Below, piece after piece: positions 12,407 through 18,399 of a stretch of 18,399 nucleotides of DNA. The notes beneath the pieces are model-generated. The model did not search any database. It was not told where the DNA came from and saw only the letters and a program-made list of their open reading frames with translations. The position numbers and the translations under genes are program-made. The stretch lies in the NCBI GenBank assembly GCA_039812545.1, contig JBDIAR010000055.1, positions 1 through 18,399 on the forward strand, given 5' to 3'. Each line of letters opens with the position of its first letter. The stretch's first letter is position 1. The DNA comes from JBDIAR01 sp039812545. GTDB lineage: Bacteria > Actinomycetota > Actinomycetes > Actinomycetales > Dermatophilaceae.

Positions 12407-13731
12407 CTACTCCCCCAGTCCGAAAATCGCCGGCACCGTGTCCAGCGCCGTCAGGAGCGTCTCGACGTCGGAGTCGTCGTTGTATGCCGCGAAACTCGCC
12501 CTCGTGGTCGCGGCGGCCCCGAGGGCCCGGTGCAACGGCCACGCGCAGTGATGCCCCACCCGAACCATCACCCCGTGGTCGTCGAGGATCTGGCCGACGT
12601 CGTGGGCGTGGACCTGTTGGCCGGCGCGGTCCTCGACGACGAAGGCCACCACGGATCCCCGGCCGTTGGGGTCGGAGAAGTCCTTCGGGCCGACGACGCG
12701 CACCCAGGGTCGGGCCGCGAGCCCGTCGAGCAGGCGCGCGACGAGGGCGTGTTCGTGGGCGGCGATCCGCTCCAGGCCCACCGAATCCATCCACCGGACC
12801 GCAGCCCCCAGGCCGACCGCCTGGGCCGCCATCGGCACCCCGGCCTCGAACCGTTGCGGTGGCGGCGCGTAGGTGGAGCGCTCCATCGTGACGAGCTCGA
12901 TCATCGAGCCGCCGGTGATGAACGGCGGCATGGCATCGAGCAATTCGGCGCGGCCCCACAACCCGCCGACCCCCAGCGGACCGTACATCTTGTGACCGGA
13001 GAACGCGGCGAAGTCGGCCCCGAGACCGGCGACGTCGATGTGCTGGTGCGGCACCGACTGGCAGGCGTCGACCACGACGAGCGCGCCCACCGCGTGGGCC
13101 GCCGCCGCGAGTTCGGGCACCGGGGTGATGGTGCCGAGCACATTGCTGGCGTGGGTGAACGAGAAGACCTTCGTTCGCTCGGTGAGCAGCGACCCGAGGT
13201 CGCTCAGGTCCAAAGTTCCCTGTGGGGTCAGCGGAATCCACCGCAAGGTGGCCCCGGTGCGCTTGGCGAGTTCCTGCCAGGGCACCAGATTCGCGTGGTG
13301 TTCCATCTCGGTGATCAGGATCTCGTCACCGGGTCCCATGACGAACCGCGGGTCCTTCGCGGCGGTGGTGCCGCTGGCGTTGGAGAACGCGTAGGCGACC
13401 AGGTTCAGCGACTCGGTGGCGTTCTTGGTGAACACCAGTTCCTCGGGCGGCGCGCCGAGATGTCCGGCGATCAGCTCGCGAGCCTCCTCGTATGCCTGGG
13501 TGCCCTCCTCCGACAGCTGGTGCGCCCCGCGGTGCACCGCCGAGTTGAGCCGCTCGTAGAACGCCCGCTCGGCGTCGAGAACGGCATACGGCTTATGGCT
13601 GGTCGCGCCGGAGTCGAGGTAGACCAGTGGTTTGCCGTCGCGCATCGTCCGACGCAGAATCGGGAATTGGCTTCGGAGCTCGGCCAGTTCGGTGCCGCCC
13701 AGGGCGGCGGGCGCCACCTGTGTGGTGGTCA

Positions 13732-13732
<1 letters not shown>
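12407..13732 (-). CDS. sufS: Cysteine desulfurase SufS
   Basis: This group II PLP-dependent cysteine desulfurase converts cysteine to alanine and a persulfide for Fe-S assembly. The 441-residue protein shows PLP-binding Lys248 in SGHKMYGPLGVGGLWG, active-site Cys396 in RVGHHCAWPL, EMEHHANLVPW (143-152) and the N-terminal LDSGATSHKP. Its length is slightly above the usual 400-420 because of an N-terminal extension of about 15 residues. The ATG overlaps the sufC stop by one base (TGATG). Two copies of the dispersed motif encode Ala-Tyr (13490) and Tyr-Ala (13583) pairs, and another encodes Ala-Tyr near the C-terminus (12482). Confidence 0.96.
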
Positions 13733-14499
<767 letters not shown>

Positions 14500-14505
14500 G
14501 GCTTT

Positions 14506-14841
14506 TCACATCTCCTGGTTGTTGCTCGTCCGGGTCACGTCGACATAGACGACGTCGTCTTCGATCTTGACGGGGTAGACCGCGACGGGGATCGTCGCGG
14601 GCAGGCAGGTGGGCCGACCGGTAATCAGGTCGAATCGCGAGGCGTGCAGCCAGCATTCGATCTCGATCCCGATGACCTCGCCCTCCGAGAGGGAGACCTG
14701 TCCGTGGGTGCAGGTGTCGTTGATGGCGTGCACCGTCCCGTCCTCCACCCGCACCACCGCGACGACGACGCCGTCCACGTCGGCTTTGGCGGCGCCCACC
14801 GTCGGGAGTTCCTCGAGGCCGCAGACCTCGGTCCAGCTCAT
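14506..14841 (-). CDS. Rieske [2Fe-2S] ferredoxin in the suf operon
   Basis: The 111-residue single-domain protein has Cys44-Thr-His46 and Cys63-Trp-Leu-His66, the two-Cys/two-His Rieske set with a 16-residue gap between the pairs. It resembles dioxygenase-type ferredoxin components. Such small Rieske proteins are common between sufD and sufC in actinobacteria. An electron-donor or cluster-reduction role in assembly is inferred, not shown. The ATG overlaps the sufD stop as ATGA, so translation is coupled. There is no signal peptide or membrane helix. Confidence 0.93.
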   Translation of the reverse strand: MSWTEVCGLEELPTVGAAKADVDGVVVAVVRVEDGTVHAINDTCTHGQVSLSEGEVIGIEIECWLHASRFDLITGRPTCLPATIPVAVYPVKIEDDVVYVDVTRTSNNQEM

Positions 14842-16088
14842 ATCCCCGCTCCCTCGTCCGGCGTGTCCAACTCGACGGGTCTCGGCACCTTCGGGCTGTC
14901 CTGGAGCTCCGGGTCAGACCCGTATGCCGTTCCGGCCAGTTCGTCTTCGACCGCCTTGGTCAGTGCGCCCTGGACCTCGGCGACCGGGATCTTGCTGATG
15001 ATCTCGGCGAAGAACCCGCGCACGACCAGGCGCAGCGCCTCGTCCCTGGCGATGCCCCGAGCCTGCAGGTAGAACAACTGCTCGTCGTCGAATCGGCCTG
15101 TCGCCGAAGCGTGGCCGGCTCCGATGATCTCGCCGGTCTCGATCTCGAGGTTGGGGATGGAGTCGGCGCGGGCGCCGTCGGTCAGCAGCAGGTTGCGGTT
15201 CAGCTCGTACGTCGAGGTGCCCTCGGCGGCCGCCCTGATGAGGACGTCACCCACCCAGACGGTGCGGGCGTCCTCGCCCTGCAGCGCTCCCTTGTACGTG
15301 ACGTCGGACGTGCAGTGCGGGTAGTCGTGATCGACGAACAGCCGGTGCTCGAGGTGTTGGCCGGCGTCGGCGAAGTACAGCCCGTAGGCCTGCGCGGTGC
15401 CGCCCGGACCGGCATACCCGACGTTGGTGTTGAGTCGGACGATCTTGCCGCCCAGGGTGACCGCGACGTGCCGAAACCGGGCGTCGCGTCCCACGGTGAC
15501 GTCGTGCTGGGCCAGATGAAGGGTGTCGTCTTCCCAGTTCTGCGTCGAGACCAGGGTGACGTCCGAACCGTCACCGGTCAGGACCGAGATCACTTCGGAG
15601 TAGCGGGCGGTGCCTTCGTGTTCGATGACGATGACGGCCTGGGCGAACCGGCCCACCGTGACGACGATGTGGCCCCAGACCCGTTCGGAATGGGTGCCGA
15701 CCAGGCGGATCCGCACGGGTTCGTCGAGGACGCGTCCCGCGGGGATGTCGACGCGCATCGCGCCCTCGCTGTGCCGCACCGCGAGTGCCGCCGCCCGGTC
15801 CCCCGGCGCCCTGATCCCGAGATCGCGGGCCTCCTGCGCGCTGATCCGGGTCAGCGTGACGCCGTAGGGGAGTTCGCTGCCCCACGCCAGGCGCGCCCCG
15901 CTCGGGGTGTCGCGCAGTAGCGAGCCGAGTCGGTCGACAGGGGTGAAACGCCACTCCTCCTCGCGGCCGGTCGGCGAGGGAAAGTCTTCCAGGTCAAAGG
16001 AACTGGCCCGTTCGCCGCGGGACTGTTCGGGGACGGCCTGCGTTGTCCGAAGCGCCGGGTCGGTGTCGGTCGTGGTCAACAGCGGCAT
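14838..16088 (-). CDS. sufD: SufD, Fe-S scaffold subunit
   Basis: The 416-residue SufB/SufD-family protein has a variable N-terminal region with REEEWRFTP (43-50) and a long parallel beta-helix core. Its C-terminal GAGHASATGRFDDEQLFYL places His326 where E. coli SufD has its cluster-site histidine. It forms the SufBC2D complex with its neighbours. The ATG overlaps the sufB stop by one base (TGATG). The last sense codon is ATA, which creates the ATGA overlap with the Rieske gene. It contains motif copies at 14922 and 15411. Confidence 0.95.
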   Translation of the reverse strand: MPLLTTTDTDPALRTTQAVPEQSRGERASSFDLEDFPSPTGREEEWRFTPVDRLGSLLRDTPSGARLAWGSELPYGVTLTRISAQEARDLGIRAPGDRAAALAVRHSEGAMRVDIPAGRVLDEPVRIRLVGTHSERVWGHIVVTVGRFAQAVIVIEHEGTARYSEVISVLTGDGSDVTLVSTQNWEDDTLHLAQHDVTVGRDARFRHVAVTLGGKIVRLNTNVGYAGPGGTAQAYGLYFADAGQHLEHRLFVDHDYPHCTSDVTYKGALQGEDARTVWVGDVLIRAAAEGTSTYELNRNLLLTDGARADSIPNLEIETGEIIGAGHASATGRFDDEQLFYLQARGIARDEALRLVVRGFFAEIISKIPVAEVQGALTKAVEDELAGTAYGSDPELQDSPKVPRPVELDTPDEGAGI

Positions 16089-17509
16089 CAGCCGACTGCT
16101 CCTTCCATCTGCAATTCGATGAGCCGGTTCAGCTCGAGGGCGTACTCCATCGGGAGTTCACGGGCGATGGGTTCGACGAACCCGCGCACGATCATCGCCA
16201 TCGCCTCATCCTCGGCCATCCCCCGGGACATCAGGTAGAACAGCTGATCGTCCGACACCTTGGACACGGTGGCCTCGTGGCCCATTCGGACGTCGTCCTC
16301 ACGGACGTCGACATAGGGGTAGGTGTCGGACCGGCTGATGTTGTCCACCAACAGCGCGTCGCAGCGGACGGTGCTCGCGCTGTGGTGGGCGCCCTCGTTG
16401 ATCTGGACCAGGCCCCGATAGGACGTGCGGCCCCCGCCGCGGGCCACGGACTTGGAGACGATCGAGCTACTCGTATGCGGTGCCGCGTGCACCATCTTGG
16501 CGCCGGCGTCCTGGTGCTGGCCCTCACCGGCGAACGCGATCGACAGGGTCTCACCCTTGGCGTGCTCGCCCATGAGGAAGACCGCGGGGTACTTCATGGT
16601 GACCTTGGAGCCGATATTGCCGTCGATCCACTCCATCGTGGCCCCCGCGGCGCAGGTCGCGCGCTTGGTGACCAGGTTGTACACATTGTTCGACCAGTTC
16701 TGGATGGTCGTGTAGCGGACCCGGGCGTTCTTCTTGACGATGATCTCCACGACCGCGCTGTGCAGCGAGTCGGACTTGTAGATCGGGGCGGTGCAGCCCT
16801 CCACGTAGTGCACGTAGGAGTCCTCGTCGGCGATGATCAGCGTCCGCTCGAACTGGCCCATGTTCTCGGTGTTGATCCGGAAGTAGGCCTGCAACGGAAT
16901 GTCCACGTGGACACCGGGGGGCACGTAGATGAACGAACCACCCGACCAGACGGCGGTGTTGAGGGAGGCGAATTTGTTGTCGCCGGCCGGGATCACCGTG
17001 GCGAAGTGCTCCCGGAACAGGTCTTCGTACTCGCGCAGGCCGGTGTCGGTGTCGACGAAGATGACGCCCTTCTCCTCCAGGTCCTCACGGATCTGGTGGT
17101 AGACGACCTCGCTCTCGTATTGCGCCGCCACACCGGCGATGAGCCGCTGCTTCTCGGCCTCCGGGATGCCGAGCCGGTCGTAGGTGTTCTTGATGTCCTC
17201 CGGGAGCTCGTCCCAGCTGGTCGCCTGCTTCTCGGTGGACTTCACGAAGTACTTGATGTTCTGGAAGTCGATGCCGCTCAGGTCGCTGCCCCAACTCGGC
17301 ATCGGCTTCTTGTAGAACAACCGCAGCGAGCGCAGCCGCAGGTCGGTCATCCACTGCGGCTCGTTCTTGCGCCGGGAGATGTCCAGGACGACCTCGTCGT
17401 CGAGCCCACGCCGCGCCGAGGCACCGGCCGTATCGCTGTCGGCCCAACCGTATTCGTACCGACCCAAGCCCTTCAGTCCGGGGTTGAGTTCTTCGACGTC
17501 AATGGTCAT
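16088..17509 (-). CDS. sufB: SufB, Fe-S scaffold subunit (no intein)
   Basis: The 473-residue core scaffold shows EGCTAP with Cys239 and TVRCDALL with Cys383, matching the E. coli SufB acceptor and assembly cysteines. His411-Glu412 lie in GHEATVSKVSDDQLFYLMSRG. Length equals intein-free family members; M. tuberculosis SufB carries an intein, whereas none interrupts this gene. ATG 17509 overlaps the sufR stop (ATGA), with AAGG 8 nt upstream. The frame stays open to about 18232 through sufR on the same strand, but that extension is in the wrong frame for sufR and is not part of SufB. Only a near-match of the dispersed motif (GTATGCG, 16473) is present. Confidence 0.97.
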   Translation of the reverse strand: MTIDVEELNPGLKGLGRYEYGWADSDTAGASARRGLDDEVVLDISRRKNEPQWMTDLRLRSLRLFYKKPMPSWGSDLSGIDFQNIKYFVKSTEKQATSWDELPEDIKNTYDRLGIPEAEKQRLIAGVAAQYESEVVYHQIREDLEEKGVIFVDTDTGLREYEDLFREHFATVIPAGDNKFASLNTAVWSGGSFIYVPPGVHVDIPLQAYFRINTENMGQFERTLIIADEDSYVHYVEGCTAPIYKSDSLHSAVVEIIVKKNARVRYTTIQNWSNNVYNLVTKRATCAAGATMEWIDGNIGSKVTMKYPAVFLMGEHAKGETLSIAFAGEGQHQDAGAKMVHAAPHTSSSIVSKSVARGGGRTSYRGLVQINEGAHHSASTVRCDALLVDNISRSDTYPYVDVREDDVRMGHEATVSKVSDDQLFYLMSRGMAEDEAMAMIVRGFVEPIARELPMEYALELNRLIELQMEGAVG

Positions 17510-18195
17510 GCGGGTGGCCTTTCCGAGGTGGACGCGTGGGGCGGGGTCGGGACGAAGGTGGTGCACACGTGGTCGCCGGCGGCGAGGGTCGCCAACCGCT
17601 GCACGTGGACTCCGAGCAGGCGGGAGAAGGCCTCCCGTTCGGCCTCGCACAGAACCGGGAATTCCGTCGCCACGTGCTGGACCGGACAGTGGCCCTGACA
17701 CAGCTGGATCCCGGCGAGGGCGCCGCCGCCGACCGGTCGGGCGGTGGCAGCATACCCGTCGGCGGTGAGGGCCTCGACGAGCGCCCGGGTGCGGGCGCCG
17801 GCGGTGGGCGAAGAGGCGACGGTTTCGGCATACCGGGCGGTGAAATCCTCCGCGTGCCTGCGCGCGAAGCGTTCGACGCCCTGCGGGCCGGCCTCGGCGG
17901 CGAGGAAGTGCAGCGCCCGGGCCGCGAGGGAGTCGTATGCCGAGGGGAGGCCCTGGTGGCCGGTCGGGGAGATCACATAGGCCCGCGACGGGCGGCCCCG
18001 CCCGCGGGGAACGGTCTGCGCGACCTCGTGTTCGACGATGACGCCCTGGGCGGCGAGGGCGTCGATGTGCCGTCGCACCCCGGGACTGGTCAGCTTGAGC
18101 CGCGTCGCGATCTCGGCCGCGGTGATCGGTCCGTCGCTGCTGATGAGGCGCAGCACGCGGGTTCGAGTCGAGGCGTCCAGGGGGGGAGGGACCAT
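17506..18195 (-). CDS. sufR: SufR, Fe-S-sensing repressor of the suf operon
   Basis: The 229-residue winged-helix regulator has a helix-turn-helix at about residues 24-45 (TAAEIATRLKLTSPGVRRHID) followed by a basic wing (RGRGRPSRAY). The C-terminal domain has Cys166-x3-Cys170-x12-Cys183 and Cys211. The first three match the ligand spacing known for mycobacterial SufR, which binds [4Fe-4S] and represses suf when loaded. ATG 18195 has AGGAG 5 nt upstream. It is the first gene of the operon and overlaps sufB by ATGA, so repressor and scaffold are made together. The upstream promoter with direct repeats fits autoregulation. Confidence 0.94.
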   Translation of the reverse strand: MVPPPLDASTRTRVLRLISSDGPITAAEIATRLKLTSPGVRRHIDALAAQGVIVEHEVAQTVPRGRGRPSRAYVISPTGHQGLPSAYDSLAARALHFLAAEAGPQGVERFARRHAEDFTARYAETVASSPTAGARTRALVEALTADGYAATARPVGGGALAGIQLCQGHCPVQHVATEFPVLCEAEREAFSRLLGVHVQRLATLAAGDHVCTTFVPTPPHASTSERPPA

Positions 18196-18218
18196 GCCGA
18201 CTCCTCCTCGCGTGCTGC

Positions 18219-18232
18219 GTCAAATATGTCAA
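18219..18232. promoter_or_regulatory. Candidate SufR operator: direct repeat GTCAA-ATAT-GTCAA
   Basis: Two GTCAA half-sites lie 9 bp apart, just downstream of the inferred transcription start and 24 bp before the sufR start codon. It is an AT-rich island in a GC-rich region. Binding by SufR is inferred from position. The repeat is direct, not inverted as in described SufR sites, so it may be only part of the operator. Confidence 0.4.
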
Positions 18233-18237
18233 CGGCG

Positions 18238-18266
18238 ATGTTATCTAATTGATTCCCGCCTGTCAC
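18238..18266 (-). promoter_or_regulatory. suf operon promoter
   Basis: On the minus strand GTGACA (18266-18261), a 17-nt spacer and TAACAT (18243-18238) give a good housekeeping-type promoter. The start point would fall near 18231, giving a leader of about 35 nt with AGGAG before sufR. Confidence 0.65.
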
Positions 18267-18309
18267 CCCCAGCGGTCGCCGTCTTCCCCGGACGACGGAC
18301 ACGACGCAA

Positions 18310-18339
18310 CGCCGGCGGCTCGAGATCGAGCCGCCGGCG
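18310..18339 (-). terminator. Strong hairpin terminator near the right edge
   Basis: The arms 18310-18323 and 18326-18339 are perfectly complementary (core CGCCGGCGGCTCG), so 12 or more pairs form. The plus strand continues TCGTTT and the minus strand TTGCGTCG, so polarity is not fixed by a T-run. No plus-strand gene precedes it, and a minus-strand stop codon lies 11 bp away at 18350-18352. It is therefore most likely the terminator of a gene entering from the right, and it insulates the suf promoter. Confidence 0.75.
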
Positions 18340-18349
18340 TCGTTTCGGG

Positions 18350-18399
18350 TCACGGCCGGTCTTCCGGCCGGTTCGGACGGTGTCGGATGGTGCCGGTTC
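18350..18399 (-). CDS. Possible 3' end of a minus-strand gene (partial)
   Basis: A minus-strand frame is open from the right edge to a TGA whose complement is 18350-18352, giving about 15 Arg/Pro-rich residues. It is called only because the strong terminator hairpin begins 11 bp after this stop. An inner hairpin CGGCCGG-TCTT-CCGGCCG (18353-18370) lies within it and could instead mean the region is non-coding. The family cannot be recognised. Confidence 0.3.
   Translation of the reverse strand, partial: TGTIRHRPNRPEDRP

Noticed and set aside
12160..12891. Plus-strand frame over sufU and the sufS 3' end
   Set aside because: It is antisense to SufU and SufS active-site regions, and its Arg/Pro/Gly-rich translation has no family resemblance.
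16043..17698. Plus-strand open frame opposite sufB
   Set aside because: It is antisense to conserved sufB codons and compositionally a mirror of them. No family features are seen.
16088..18232. Long N-terminal extension of SufB
   Set aside because: It overlaps sufR in the wrong frame. SufB homologues begin near the ATG at 17509, where ATGA coupling to sufR is seen.
18353..18370. Second hairpin CGGCCGG-TCTT-CCGGCCG as a separate terminator
   Set aside because: It lies before the likely stop codon of the gene entering from the right and lacks a T-tract. The larger hairpin at 18310-18339 is the better terminator.

Overview
The window is a high-GC chromosomal segment (roughly 70% GC by eye) from an actinobacterium. 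GTG starts are frequent, and genes overlap by ATGA or TGATG. The gene order runs from an SUF iron-sulfur operon led by a SufR repressor to a MabA-type fabG. In outline this matches the Mycobacterium tuberculosis Rv1460-Rv1484 region (sufR-B-D-C-S-U-T, an echA, an ABC-F protein, fabG1-inhA). A FemX-type peptidyltransferase suggests an interpeptide-bridge cell wall, so a Micrococcales-like actinobacterium is my best guess. This is inference only.

Layout, left to right. 1-63 is the region 3' of fabG, with a 13-bp tandem repeat. fabG (-) and a small DUF3099-like membrane protein (+) diverge from a 192-bp spacer holding two palindromes. moaA (-) and a SURF1 gene (+) diverge. A crotonase-family gene (-) and a LacI-family regulator (-) follow, then an ABC-F ATPase (-) whose 3' end carries four in-frame stop codons on a tandem repeat. 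femX (+) and an alanine-racemase-like gene (+) form a coupled pair, followed by a membrane-anchored zinc peptidase (+). A PPOX-family flavin-fold gene (-) and an acVLRF1-type peptidyl-tRNA hydrolase (-) lie downstream of the long minus-strand suf operon sufR-sufB-sufD-Rieske-sufC-sufS-sufU-sufT (18195 to 11570). A strong hairpin at 18310-18339 probably ends a neighbouring gene cut by the right edge. No stretch over 300 bases lacks a gene.

Function. The suf genes form one self-regulated Fe-S assembly operon: SufS/SufU supply sulfur, SufBCD is the scaffold, SufT assists, and SufR represses through its own cluster. MoaA is a Fe-S client. fabG belongs to type II fatty-acid synthesis, femX to peptidoglycan, SURF1 to cytochrome oxidase assembly, and acVLRF1 and ABC-F to ribosome rescue or translation.

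The most unusual signal belongs to no gene. The 7-mer GGCATAC/GTATGCC occurs about 30 times on both strands, against about 2 expected from composition. It is written into coding sequence with codons otherwise rare at this GC (TAT-GCC, GCA-TAC, even ATA). It looks like a genome-wide sequence tag of unknown role. A second theme is short tandem repeats at gene 3' ends that duplicate the stop codon in frame. A third is -10-like hexamers 6-8 nt upstream of several start codons, suggesting leaderless transcripts.
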